A program made the translations under genes and the position numbers. 64,000 nucleotides of DNA from Budorcas taxicolor (lineage: Eukaryota > Chordata > Mammalia > Artiodactyla > Bovidae): positions 106,013,567 to 106,077,566 of the forward strand of contig NC_068912.1 in the NCBI RefSeq assembly GCF_023091745.1, written 5' to 3'. Positions 20,201-30,875 of this stretch are shown in pieces. Position 1 is the stretch's first letter; each line of letters starts with the position of its first letter. The notes beneath the pieces are model-generated. The model was not told where the DNA came from and ran no database searches. It saw only the letters and a list, made by a program, of their open reading frames with translations.

Positions 20201-21910
20201 GGGCACAAAAACTTTTTCATGAGATAATAATATATCCTGCATGGTTTCAGAGTGATCCAGTGCGTCAATTAACTCTTCATTCATGGAAGCTGAAGAGCTA
20301 TGACTTAACTGATCACTAGAATTACTGTCACTGTTTTCCTTCAGATTTTCTGTAGTTTCTATCTGAGAACTAGCTGATCCTGCACAGAAGAGAAGATCCT
20401 CTGGTAAACGTGACTTATCAGTTTGGTCAAGCAGATGGGGCTGATCAATACAATCCTGCTTTTCACCTGCTGCCGGCTCAAGTTTCACTGTTTTCTTCAC
20501 ATCTCCATTTGAACTTTCAACATTATGCATTGAGAGGTGATTCTGGTATTCAATTTTGGAGTAATAGAACTTTTTACAGCCAACGAAGCTGCATGTGTAA
20601 GATGCATCCCTAAAGTGTTGTGCCTCATGGTGGTAAAGCTGTCCCAAGTCACTGAAAACAATATTACAGCCATTTAATTCACATTTATAACGCAGATCAT
20701 CATGTTTCTGTTTATGGTTAAGCAGTTCGTTCACTGATCCAAACCTAGCATAGCAATCTATAGATACACACATATAAGGCTGAGGACCACAATGCACTTG
20801 TTCATGCTCTCGCAGGTGAAAAGCAGACATGAAATGTCGTCGGCAGTAAGTACACTTCTCTCTTCTATTTTTCATATCTAAGTAGTGCTTGGCATTTTCG
20901 TCATTATTTTGGTGTTCAGCTTTAAGATGCACACTTAAGTATTTGAACTGCTTAAACACACGGGAACAGTCTGTGCCAGGACATGGGTACAAATCTCTGT
21001 CTTGCAGATGGCAATCTTCTAATTTGCTGAATGTGACATATTCATGCGACTCTACTTTGGCTTGTTCATTCAGTGATTGACCTTGCTCTAGGGCTGCAGA
21101 GGGGCTCTTGGGACAAATTCCCTTTTGAGAGCCTTTCAACAGTAATTTCTTTCTAGAGCGGTCCCTTCTGCTTGGTGGCATTTTAACATGTTCCATCACA
21201 TGAGGAACAAATATTTCTTTTCTCTTGAATTTTTTAATACAAACCGGACAGGTGTAAATTCCATCTTCCATATGCATCTTAGAATGATGAAGAATCCTGG
21301 CCTCTATGCATTCTCGCTTACATAACAAACAGAAGAATTTATACTGAAGCCACCTCTGGTATCTTTCAGAAGAGCCGATGGGCTTCTTGTCTCTTTTCTC
21401 CTTTTGTTGATCTGTCATCTCTCTCCTTCTATACTGCTTGTCTTCTTTACCTTCCTCATAGTCACTGAGAAATGACTCTAAAACATCTGTGTCGTTAATA
21501 GACATTTCATAGCCACTTAGATCATCATCAGAATCTGAGGCTTCTTGTCCTAGAAGTTGGTGGCAGTGTCGTTTTAAAGTTTTCCAGTCCCAAAATTCAG
21601 GATCAAAAGGCCAGTGGGCTTTTAAAGCTAGTAAAAGCTCACATCGGAGAGAATTTGGAACTGGTGCATTTTCTTCATCAAATTTTTGATCTGGTTGGGA
21701 ATACAGTTCTTCCAACATGTTAAATCCATCCAAACTGGGTTCAATTAAAAATTCTGTAAGTTGACAGGCTCGTCTAACTTCTAAATCTTCTGGCAAAAGA
21801 CAAGCAATTGTTTTACAAACTGATGCCTTCATTTCTTCATCCTCACTTGTTCTGAGTTGAAGAGCTCTGACACACAGTAAAATCGACACCCCAAGACCAG
21901 CATCTTGTGC
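17261..21910 (-). CDS. RLF: RLF terminal coding exon, zinc-finger protein RLF
   Basis: This 4.65-kb exon encodes 1,549 residues with no internal stop. It is about 88% of the RLF sequence in the window. The acceptor is a pyrimidine-rich tract ending in AG at 21911-21912; the exon opens with codons for AQDAGLG and ends in TAA at 17261-17263. I count 15 C2H2 zinc fingers, widely spaced, between about 21345 and 18278. Several have four residues between the cysteines (for example CELNGC, CGFDGC), as in the RLF/ZNF292 group. Acidic or serine-rich linkers separate the fingers. The last ~60 residues, ending LCVGSS, are free of fingers. Known of the family: a nuclear chromatin/transcription regulator; mouse Rlf mutants alter epigenetic silencing and DNA methylation, and human RLF fuses to MYCL in small-cell lung cancer. 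Three short sequences (VKLE, IKEE, IKKE) fit the SUMO-acceptor pattern; modification is inference. The gene looks intact. Confidence 0.97.
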   Translation of the reverse strand, partial: AQDAGLGVSILLCVRALQLRTSEDEEMKASVCKTIACLLPEDLEVRRACQLTEFLIEPSLDGFNMLEELYSQPDQKFDEENAPVPNSLRCELLLALKAHWPFDPEFWDWKTLKRHCHQLLGQEASDSDDDLSGYEMSINDTDVLESFLSDYEEGKEDKQYRRREMTDQQKEKRDKKPIGSSERYQRWLQYKFFCLLCKRECIEARILHHSKMHMEDGIYTCPVCIKKFKRKEIFVPHVMEHVKMPPSRRDRSRKKLLLKGSQKGICPKSPSAALEQGQSLNEQAKVESHEYVTFSKLEDCHLQDRDLYPCPGTDCSRVFKQFKYLSVHLKAEHQNNDENAKHYLDMKNRREKCTYCRRHFMSAFHLREHEQVHCGPQPYMCVSIDCYARFGSVNELLNHKQKHDDLRYKCELNGCNIVFSDLGQLYHHEAQHFRDASYTCSFVGCKKFYYSKIEYQNHLSMHNVESSNGDVKKTVKLEPAAGEKQDCIDQPHLLDQTDKSRLPEDLLFCAGSASSQIETTENLKENSDSNSSDQLSHSSSASMNEELIDALDHSETMQDILLSHEKVFVPSSLKEKCSNVAVCFDGTKFTCGFDGCGSTYKNARGMQKHLRKVHPYHFKPKKVKTKDLFPCLGNEHNPATEKFDTEPKPSSDTNSDSPDEGLDHNIHTKCKREHQGYSSEASICASKRPCTEDTMLELLLRLKHLSLKNSITHGSFSGSLQGYPSSGAKSLQAVSATISDLNFQNQDENMPSQYLAQLAAKPFFCELQGCKYEFVTREALLMHYLKKHNYSKEKVLQLTMFQHRYSPFQCHICQRSFTRKTHLRIHYKNKHQIGSDRVTQKLLDNEKCDHEGPCSVERLKVDCPAELGGDPSGNSEKPHCHPKKDECSSETDLESSCEETESKISDLSSPIGSHREEGEGREGRGSRRTVAKGNLCYILNKYHKPFHCIHKTCNSSFTNLKGLIRHYRTVHQYNKEQLCLEKDKARTKRELVKCKKIFACKYKECNKRFLCSKALAKHCSDSHNLDHIEEPKVLSEAESAARFSCNQPQCPAVFYTFSKLKHHLMEQHNIEGEIHSDYEIHCDLNGCGQIFTHRSNYSQHVYYRHKDYYDDLFRSQKVANERLLRSEKVCQTAHPQGHEHQTTRRSFNAKAKKCGLIKDKKAPISFKTRAEALHMCVEHSEHTQYPCMVQGCLSVVKLESSIVRHYKRTHQMSSAYLEQQMENLVMCVKYGTKIKEEPPSEAEPYIKKEEDRSCESELTQHSHSPGDTSVPVQTADPLHPGERDGGQKGCTESSPVFDADSLLYRGTLKCNHSSETTSLEQCNIVQPPPCKIENSIPNPDGTESGTYFTSFQLPLPRIKDSETGQQSSGQENTVKNSTHVPKENFRKHPQSRSFDLKTYKPMGFESSFLKFIQESEEKEDDFDDWEPSEHLTLSNSSQPCNDLTGSVMANNMVNDNDPEVDIPHSSSDSSIHENLTAIPPLIVAETTTVPSLENLRVVLDKALTDCGELALKQLHYLRPVVVLERSKFSTPILDLFPTKKTDELCVGSS

Positions 21911-22083
21911 CTGTTAAGAAAAACAGGGAAGAAAAGGTTTTTTTTCCATTTGGAAAACTACATAAATTTGGAAACACTACATAAATTTCACTGATAAGAT
22001 ACGCACGTACACTCTTCTTAAAACTTATAAACAACAACAATGTACGTTTGTAGAGTATCCAACTTTATAAAGCACTGCATATT

Positions 22084-22201
22084 CTTATTATTTGGCCGCA
22101 CTGTGCAGCATGCAGGATCTTAGTTCCCCAACCAGCTACAGAACCCATGTTCCCTGCAGCTGAACTGTGGAGTCTTAACCAATGGACCGCCAGGGAGTCC
22201 C
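22084..22201 (-). mobile_element. CHR-type tRNA SINE with perfect target-site duplication
   Basis: Reverse copy: GGCCGCACTGTGCAGCATGC, TTAGTTCCCCAACCAGCTAC and ATGGACCGCCAGGGAGTCCC. Flanked by AAAGCACTGCATATT at 22069-22083 and 22202-22216 (15 of 15 identical). Confidence 0.92.
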
Positions 22202-22741
22202 AAAGCACTGCATATTAGAGCAGTCCTTAACCCTCAAGGAATCTACCCATATGCCAAATGTGTAAATTAGAAAGGCACATAAATTCAGAGGAGCTCAGAA
22301 TAAATAAGGTCACTGAAAGATTAAAAAAAGAATTGTCTCAAGCTGGGTAGGAAGGATAGGGCTTAAATAAATGGGTTTAAGAGGAAATACATGTGTAAAA
22401 GGGAGTTTAAGACTGAATTCAATTTTAAAAATTCATGTATCATGAACAACTGGGTATTTTCAAAACCTCAAGGGTAAAATAAATGATTTTTCCATTTCCT
22501 CCCCCCAAAATCAGTACTTTATAGTTACAGGTGTACTGAATCTGTTTCCCACAGAAAAACAAAAGAAAATTTCTCTATAGCAGCAGGTTCTCAGAAATTA
22601 GTCAAAAATCATGAAAAAGACCTGGTTGCATATGATAAAAGGCAAGTGTATTTAAGATGATTCTTTCATGTGAGAGGCTGAAAGGATATGTGAAAATAAT
22701 ATGAACAAAGAAAAGCAGGATCTTATGGCAGAGTAGCTTAA

Positions 22742-22968
22742 AACACGGTATTGAAAAGCACAGAATTTTGAGCCAGACTCTGACTGCCTTTGAACCCCAG
22801 CTTCACAACAGTGACAAGTTCTTAACTCCTCTAAGCCTCAGTCCCCTTATCTGTAAAATGACAACTGTAGCGGCAGTATTAGATTTTCTCCTAATGTTGT
22901 TATAAAAATGAAGTAAGGTAACATAAAGTGATTAATACAATGTTGGCACATAGTACATATTCAACAGA
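22742..22968 (+). repeat. MIR SINE remnant
   Basis: AGCCAGACTCTGACTGCCTT, GAACCCCAGCTTCACAACAG, CCTCAGTCCCCTTATCTGTA and GTTGGCACATAGTACATATT cover nearly the full MIR. Confidence 0.8.
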
Positions 22969-23544
22969 ATCCCATACAAAATACTTGAGGATAAATCCCA
23001 CTGTTCAAACATCAATTTGCTAAGCAATTATTCTGTGTTGGGTACCATTCTAAATGCTGAGAACACAATGAAATAACTGCCATCAATATACAGAACCCTT
23101 ATTAATCTTGGACATTATTCTGAATAAACTTTTTGCATAGATTATCCTCATTTGACTTCGCTATATCCCACGTGCCCTTGATACAATATGCCAAGTCACT
23201 TCTTCAGTTTCCTGTCTAAAACCTATCAAATTATTCATATCCATCAGTTTCTTCAAAATTCAGTTCCACATTCCACACCCTAATTCTAATTTATCCACCA
23301 CTCCTTTAACAAGTAACTATCTGTTCAGAATGTATAATGGTAGTTTCGTGGGGTTTCTTTTGGAAAAGTATTCTTAGTGATTTCACAAATTTTACCATTT
23401 CAACTAGATGGGGCTGTTTAAGAAAGAACAGATCTGGATTCTTTGCTGTTTACCTCAGAGTCTTGAGAAAGGGGTTGAGTAACCTGTTAAGAACCTATGA
23501 AAGATTTTAAAACTTAATGGACTTTTTCTCCAAGTCCTCTGTGC

Positions 23545-23598
23545 TCTGACTTACAAATGATAACCATTGTATCTGACTTACAAATGATAACCATTATG
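23545..23598. repeat. 27-bp tandem duplication
   Basis: Two adjacent copies of TCTGACTTACAAATGATAAC plus CATTGTA; the first 24 bases are identical in both. Confidence 0.9.
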
Positions 23599-24779
23599 CC
23601 ATTTGTCAAGATACCCAGGGTCTAGATCCTTACAAGTCACACATTTCTAATCTTCAGCTTCTTCATTACTAAAGAGAAGGGAATAAAACTAGGCAAAATT
23701 TTGCAACATTATTTTAACTTGTATGTTCCACCAAAAAGAGCTCAATGGTCAAATAAACTGGCTTCAAGATTATCCCTCTTCTTATACCTTCCACTTCAAA
23801 GATAACCAACATCTATATCCATTCTTCTGTCATACTACTTTTAAAGCCTTGAGAGAAACTCCAGATTCTCTAAAGTCATCCCTTCCAATATGAGTTTCTC
23901 AAGTCACAGAATCAAAGTTTAACAACTCTTGAGCGCCTTTAATTGATTATCTGCTTTAAGCTCTTTATTTAGAGAAAACTAAAACCCAGAAAATAGGAGG
24001 CACTATACAAGGCCTGTCTTCTGAAGAGACCCAATGCCCACAAAAGCTTTTCAGCATCATTAATCTTTTCCTTCCCAAGGGCTATATAACTGGTTTCTAT
24101 GCACTAAGATCATTTCACATCTTTCACAAAAACCAAATGCCTGATTGTATCTGGTTACAAAGTCACCCAGAATCATCAGTGTATCTCCAAGCTCCCCTTG
24201 CAGCTAGGTGACCGCATTTGTGAATGTGTTAGAAGTAACAGGGGAAAAGCTGTGTCACAGTGTGGTCTGCTCCCCGCTCTACTCGCTATCTGGAATGAAG
24301 ACATTATAGCTGGGACTGGAATAGTTGGATCTTGGAACATGAGATGGAAGCTATGTGTTAACAGCAGATAAAAGGAGCCTGGGTTTCTGATATGTGGAGC
24401 TATAAGAGGATCCTTGGCCTGTCTAGCTGGGTTATCGATCTGTATAAGAGAGGGAAAAACTTTTTTCTTTTTTACATCACTATCATCTGGGATATCTCCA
24501 TTCACAGTACAACCAGATCCCAAATGATAGAGGTCAGATCACCTCTCACTTTTAAAAACCTAAAGGTGTCTCCCTCAATTTGAAAGGAATTCCATCTCAC
24601 TCCCGTTTCACCTACCAGGCCATAGCTTTTCTACCCTTTAGGACAAATATCGTAAGTAAAGACTACAGGGGGAAAATATCCTAGAGCAGGATGAAAACAA
24701 ACGGGTTCTGGTTACACAAATGCACAGCAAGTTCCTTGGCACGTGTCAGAAACCCACCTTTTCCAATCCTCTAACATTT

Positions 24780-25400
24780 TCCCATTTTTGTGGTTCCCCG
24801 AGGTAAAAAGAAATCTAAAATGACCCCCTGACCTTCACTTTTGTATAATCTCCTCACTTTGAGTATAAGCAGAACCTATAAATACGGAATTATTCTTATG
24901 ATTACGCTATGTTATATGGCAAAAGAGACCCTGCAGATGTAATTAAAGCCCCAAACCCACTGATCTTAAGACAAGTGGATTATCTGACCCAATCACTCAA
25001 GCTCTTTAAATCTAAGTCTAGAAGTCAGAGGTGAAGGAGGTCACATTTGAAGAGTTCCTTGTGCCTTTGCTGGCTTCAAAATGAAAGCATGAAAATGACA
25101 GTGGCTTCCAGGAGCTAAAAGCAGGCTGTGGCTGACAGCCAGCAAGAGAATGAAGATTTTAGCCCCACAACTGCAAGGAACTGAATTCTATTAACAATAC
25201 GAATGAGCTTAGAAGTGGATTGTCTACAGAGCCTCCAGATAAAAACTCAGCTTGGCCAACACCTCAATTTTGGCCTTGTGATACTGAGCCGTGAGCCATG
25301 CCACACTGCGCTGGACTTCTGCCCTACACAACTGTGAGCTATTAAATGGGTGTTGACTTTAGGGCTAAGCTGTGATAATCTCTTATGCAGCAAGTAAAAA
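24780..25400. repeat. Probable ancient LTR-type or similar dispersed repeat
   Basis: TGTTATATGGCAAAAGAGAC, GCAGATGTAATTAAAGCCCC, AGAGCCTCCAGATAAAAACT and CACAACTGTGAGCTATTAAA form a phrase order seen in an old mammalian dispersed repeat, probably a MaLR-like LTR. Family not resolved. Confidence 0.4.
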
Positions 25401-25648
25401 ATCAGCCCTTCCTTAAAGATTAAACAAGCAAACCCTAAAGCCAAAACTTATAAAAGGCCAGTTGTACCACTGATTATTTTAAACAGGCAAGTTCTGTAAT
25501 TACTTGAACATGCTCCAATGATAGGGACACAACTTCATTTGTAGTGATGAGAAATAATAATCGCCTAGCTTGTCTAAGTATGAATTTGCTTCTGAAAACT
25601 GTCTTACATTTTCCTGTCTTCACCAGAGAAGACTAGATACACAGTATT

Positions 25649-25704
25649 AAAACAGGATACGGATAGTACTAAAATAGGATACAGATAGTACTAAAACAGG
25701 GTAC
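25649..25704. repeat. 22-bp tandem repeat, about 2.5 copies
   Basis: Units at 25649-25670 and 25671-25692 differ at two positions, followed by a 12-base partial unit. Core: GATAC(G/A)GATAGTACT. Confidence 0.88.
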
Positions 25705-26067
25705 ATTAAAGGAGATAGAACATATCAGTGATACAACCGTGCCTTGACTTTAGTATAAACAATCCTTGGATGTTGTCAAAGAAGCAACCCATAAAACATA
25801 CCCATAAACCATCATAGATAGGGGTATACAGGGCTCTCTGTCTTTGAATAGACACTAAAAACAGAAACCAAGCGTAGCATAAGGCTCATCTAAATCTCCA
25901 GTCTTAGCATTAATTTATGGGGCCGAATTCAAAAAACAAGATTTTATACATAGCACTTCAGTTTAGGAAATATTTATTTCTTAAAAAACAAGACAAAACT
26001 TGCTTCCTAATTTGCACAGAAGCTTGCAATCTGTGTACAGTCCATTCCTCTAAAACGTAGAGAATCT

Positions 26068-26113
26068 ATCACTCCATCATCAAGGAGTTAGTCATTCCAT
26101 TATCAAGGAGCTG
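26068..26113. repeat. 23-bp imperfect tandem duplication
   Basis: Copies 26068-26090 and 26091-26113 share TCATTCCAT-like and TATCAAGGAG-like blocks with a few differences. They lie about 370 bases downstream, in the transcript, of the 26482 donor. Confidence 0.75.
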
Positions 26114-26481
26114 GAAAATACAATTATACTTTCTTCACTAATAATTATTATCCTAATTTGCCAACAAACATGTCTGTATATAATACAGAACACTATTCTA
26201 GGAAAACCAGACCTAGGTTAGGGTGACTGAGGGGACAATCAAGAAACAATCTTTCCTTCCTCCAGTGGTCTGTAATGTCAATCACTATTTTCCACGAAGA
26301 AAAACTGTAGATTCCTAGGAAATAAATCTGCAGAAACAGCTAGCTATGTCCAGTTCCATAATCTTACTAAACCCCATTATTTCTCATTTTCCCTTATTTA
26401 AAAAGAGTTGCCTGAGAAGTTGTCTCCCCACTTATTTCTTCCCTCCATAAACAATCAGCACAAAAAGCATAAATTACTCAC

Positions 26482-26623
26482 TTCAGTTTGTATAACTCTA
26501 ATCAGGCAAAATAAATGCTGCTGTGTTTTAGCTATGACACCAAACTGACGACAGCGCTCCAAAAAAGTATCTACAGAAGGGTCGATTCTTCTTTGCAGTT
26601 TACTCCAAAAGAGAGTCAATTCC
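26482..26623 (-). CDS. RLF: RLF internal coding exon (penultimate)
   Basis: This 142-nt exon begins with one base that completes a TG|G tryptophan codon from the previous exon. It then encodes 47 residues starting ELTLFW and ending RVIQTE. The acceptor is AG at 26624-26625 behind a long T run; the donor is a strong GTGAGT at 26481-26476. Phase 0 at the 3' end joins exactly to the large terminal exon. The product is part of the helical N-terminal region shared with ZNF292-type proteins, ahead of the zinc fingers. Confidence 0.95.
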
Positions 26624-26760
26624 CTATTTTAAAAAAAAAAGAGAGATTACGATAAAACATTTAAAGGAAGTGTATTGCTACCCCAGTTTTTCAGTTTGTG
26701 AAAGTAAGCTGATAGTAGTGTAACAAAATCTAGAAGAACAAACTATCTATATTCCCTATT

Positions 26761-26887
26761 TTTGCTGTTTAGTGGCCAAGTTATGTCCGACTCCCTTGTG
26801 ACCCCATGAACTGTAGATTGCCAAGCAGCCCCGTCCATGGGATCTTCCAGGCAAGAACACTAGAATGGGTTGCCACCTCCCTTTCCG
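26761..26887 (-). mobile_element. Bov-tA SINE, truncated, with target-site duplication
   Basis: Only the tail half is present: AGTGGCCAAGTTATGTCCGA through AGAATGGGTTGCCACCTCCC. Flanks TATTCCCTATT at 26750-26760 and 26888-26898 match exactly, so the truncation occurred at insertion. Confidence 0.88.
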
Positions 26888-29800
26888 TATTCCCTATTGC
26901 TTCCTCTCAAACTGGTTAAATTGTTAAGAAGAATCCTCCTTGAAAATTTCCCCACTTTCTTCTTTGTGCCTGGGGAAAAATAAAAACAACAGGAGACTAC
27001 TTCCTTTATGCTGACATTTTCAAAGACTTCTTTAGATCCCACCTTATCCTAAAAGGTTTTACTCCTTACGCTGGTAATTCTACTGACTGAATCAAGCCCT
27101 GTTCTAGTGGGCAGGGATCATCAGACAACACTATGCTGCTAACAAAGTGCATACAGCTATGACATAGTCTAATGGTATACTTCTCCACATTAATCTCATG
27201 AGAAATCCTTTTCCATCTCTAAAATGTCATAATGCTACTTAGGCCTGTATCTTGGAATGCTTAAATATTACTAATAAAATTAGTAAAATAACACTTTTGG
27301 AAATGGCTACAATAGAAGAATCCCACAAATATACAAAGAAAAGCTTGAAAAGGATAAGTTACATAAAAGCACTGAATGGGTTCAGAGAAAACTCTCAAGA
27401 AAAAGCACTAGAAACTCAAAATCATCCAGCACAGAAATGAGTTATAACGTGAATATGAAATGTGAATGCAAGGAAAGTTACTTAGCAAAACAGAAGAGAA
27501 ATGTTATCATTTTCTCATATTTTTAAGGAGGTAACTGGCATTTGGATATGGTAAAATTCTTACATGGATACAAGATAGGCCAGCTATGAAAATAGCTACC
27601 AGGCAAGTAATTGGGATGACTGTTCATTTTTAAACTTACAAGACTTACACATATGTTTATCTTACTAACAAAACTTTAGAAAATGGAGAATTACATATGC
27701 TCAGAGATAAAAAGGAGTACCTACTGAAATATATGTACATGAAATCTATGCTATTTGAAAAGAAAAAATCATCAAAGCTAGTGAAATCTGATTATAAAGA
27801 TAAAAGGGTAAAGAATATCTACTATCTAAAATTCATCAACTAGCTAGAAGTTTAAAGTTAGGCAAATTTGATAAAGTGATAAAAGGCACATTGAGAATTA
27901 AAAAGTCTCAAAATATTTTTTTAATAAGTAAGAATGCATGGGGTCTGATTTATTCCAAATTAAGTATTTCAAACTCTGGTTATCTTAACTCCAAATAACC
28001 ATGATCAAAAAAGAGAATTTCTATCATGTATTTTATATCTGTATACATATTTCCACAGTTTCAATTCAACAATTTAAAACTTCTATTGCCGTCCCAAACA
28101 TAAAACCATGCCTGAAACCATGACAACTAGTGGATTACTTACTAGTGAGAAAGTCACGATGTCGCTTTAACCATCCATTCAAACCTACATACCAGAATAA
28201 TTAACTACTACCAGCAAATTATAGTCTCCTGGATCATACATGTACTAGGATAATACTTCTTTAACCACTATAATGATGTGATCTTTTAAAAGAGACAATC
28301 ATTAAAGAATATACTGAAAATGATTCTACTTTATGGATACTTCCAGTGTTCAGATGATTTACTTCACCTTCAAATTAGGTCACTGCCTACCTCAAGATAA
28401 CAAATTACATACAAATTTATAAAAAGGAAAGGAAATTTAAAGGAAAAACTGGCAGACATCTATCTACCAAGTAAGAACTTTAAACTATGTTTCTGCAAAG
28501 CAGGAGGCCCACGATGTCACATTGTGATCCAGAATTTAGACATTTTAGAAGCAAGGCAAAGATAACTGTGGAATTAAGGAATGACCATCCCCTAAAAAGG
28601 GCTCCTGGAAAGGCTGATTCTCATGACCTTTTTTCATCAAAAATTTCAGTTAAATATTAATAAAACATATGGATATCCTGGATCTCATCTTTGCCAGGTG
28701 CTAGGGACTGACTTGTAAATTGGACAACATACATAAAGACCCTGGTATATCCATCACAGTCTAGTTGAGAGAGAACAGACATGAAATTACATCTGAAGAA
28801 ACATAGATACATAACACACAAGATTTAAGCTCAGAGATGCTACAAAAAAAGAGGTCAATGTATCAAACACTGACTGAAAGTTTAGAGTGGAGATTAAAGT
28901 TCAACTGTATGATTTTACTTTCAAAGTAGCAGTGGTAATTACCTATCTGTATGTACACTGTCTCATTCAAAACGGTTCCCTTTCTCACTCGCATGGCTAC
29001 TCTAATTACATTACCACTGCCAAACATCTACAGGGAACTCAGCCCTTCCTTGACTTTTGTAGACAGCCAAAAATCTTTTGTGGTCAAGCTTAATGAATAA
29101 GCTAAGTGATATACCTTTTGAGATCAATAATATGGTAACTGCTATAAAGTAGTAAGATTTACTGCAATTTGTTAAGCCTCTCTGAAGGAAGTTTCTAAAA
29201 GAATAAAAAGTTTGGGCGACAGTTACATAGTTTACCTTTCAACTATCTTCAATGGTAACCAAGCTCAAGAATGACACTTTATAAATTCTAGTATATGTAT
29301 TTAAAAATAAATGACTTTTTATTATCATATTCCAACTTTATTGTTGCCAATAAAATGCCAATTAATTTTTTTTTTCTTTTCTAGACAAATACTCCCATAT
29401 AGCCTACTATCTTCAACACAGGAACATCTCGATCACAACAAAAGAATGTAATCTGTTTGAACAGAATTCCTGGGATTTATCTTCCTTAGTAAAATTCAGT
29501 TTTTATGTCATGGCTATTCTAACTCTACTATCTACTACCTTACCACTCGCTCCCCTCTCTCCAAATAGAAGGGTGAAAGACTACTTCAAAATTCTAAAAT
29601 TTTATATTCTATTTCCCTCTGAAATGCTTGGAAGAAGCTTACTTTTAACAAAGTGTGAAGTGATTTAAGATTTTATTTCCTTTCCTTTACTCATTACAGC
29701 TCCTCAGGAGGCCAACAAGTGGGAAATCCCTGTTAATCCCTTCCTGCTGCAGGAGAAGAGCATTAATCCTAGACCCATTACGGAAACAAGGGAAGCTGTA

Positions 29801-29929
29801 TCAAGAATATTACAAGAACCATGTGACTACAGTTTTAAAAACTCTTTATAATCTGTAACACATCCCCTACGTGATTTAATGTGATTTCTTTGCACTAAAA
29901 ACCTAGCTGCAGCTAGCTGATATTACTCC

Positions 29930-30012
29930 TTATAGGCAAAGAAAGTAACTATAAAAGAAAAAAATGCCTATATTCATTATAGGCAAAGAAAATAACTATA
30001 ACAAGAAAAAAT
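29930..30012. repeat. 47-bp-period imperfect tandem duplication
   Basis: TTATAGGCAAAGAAAGTAAC at 29930 recurs as TTATAGGCAAAGAAAATAAC at 29977, each followed by CTATAA and an A-rich stretch. Confidence 0.85.
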
Positions 30013-30592
30013 GGGGGTTGCTCCACCAGCAGTAAATAAATACATCTGCTTTACTGAGGTTAAATCTCCAATTTCTTATGCATGAAAAGCAAACAAATTC
30101 CTCCACTTGATAGTGATCAAAAATCTCACTGCTCTGCTAAAATTTCTTTTTACATACATCATTTCTTTTGGTTGGCTAATAAAATGCCCACAATGATTAT
30201 TACAAAATATAGTTAAGTCCTGCCCCACTATCTCCTCCCTCATGGGAGATGTAACTCTAGCATAGAGGAAGTGGCAGCAGAAGATTGCCATTTGAATTCT
30301 GGCCCTGTGTCAAGAAAACAACTCTATGAGGAGCCAAAACCCTGTGCTCCACTCTATGACTTTAGCCCTGAGACCGTGTGCAGATGAAGACTTCTAGAAT
30401 TCCTTTGATCCTCCACTCCCTTATCTGCACAATGATTATTACGAGGACTGGGTGAGATAACCTATGGAACACAAATAATATTTCTATACAAATTAGTAAA
30501 TAAAAAGAAATACAGTAACAATAAAAAATGCTAACAGCTATAAAACTTTACAAATATATACAGATGCTCCAGAGGGAGATCAATAAGGGCTG

Positions 30593-30875
30593 CTGCTGCT
30601 GCTGTTGCTGCTGCTGAGTCGCTTCAGTTGTGTCCAACTCTGTGCGACCCCATAGACGGCAGCCCACCAGGCTCCTCTGTCCCTGGGATTCTCCAGGCAA
30701 GAATACTGGAGTGGGTTGCCATTTCCTTCTCCAATGGATGAAAGTGAAAAGTGAAAGTGAAGTCGCTCAGTCGTGCCCGACTCTTAGCGACCCCATGGAC
30801 TGGAGCCTACTAGGCTCCTCCATCCACGGGATTTTCCAGGCAAGAGTACTGGAGTGGGGTGCCATTGCCTTCTCC
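30593..30875 (-). mobile_element. Bov-A2 SINE with target-site duplication
   Basis: Reverse dimer with a (GCT)n head (its CAG tail) at 30592-30614. Flanks ATAAGGGCTG at 30583-30592 and 30876-30885 are identical. Confidence 0.92.

Larger units (their letters stand above)
21911..26481 (-). other. RLF: RLF last intron
   Basis: A 4.6-kb intron with a GTGAGT donor and AACAG acceptor. It holds one CHR SINE, one MIR, a probable LTR-like remnant (24780-25400) and three short tandem duplications, all listed apart. The rest is AT-rich with no gene. Confidence 0.85.

Noticed and set aside
30592..30614. (GCT)n triplet array as an expandable repeat
   Set aside because: It is the reversed CAG tail of a Bov-A2 SINE and is short and interrupted.
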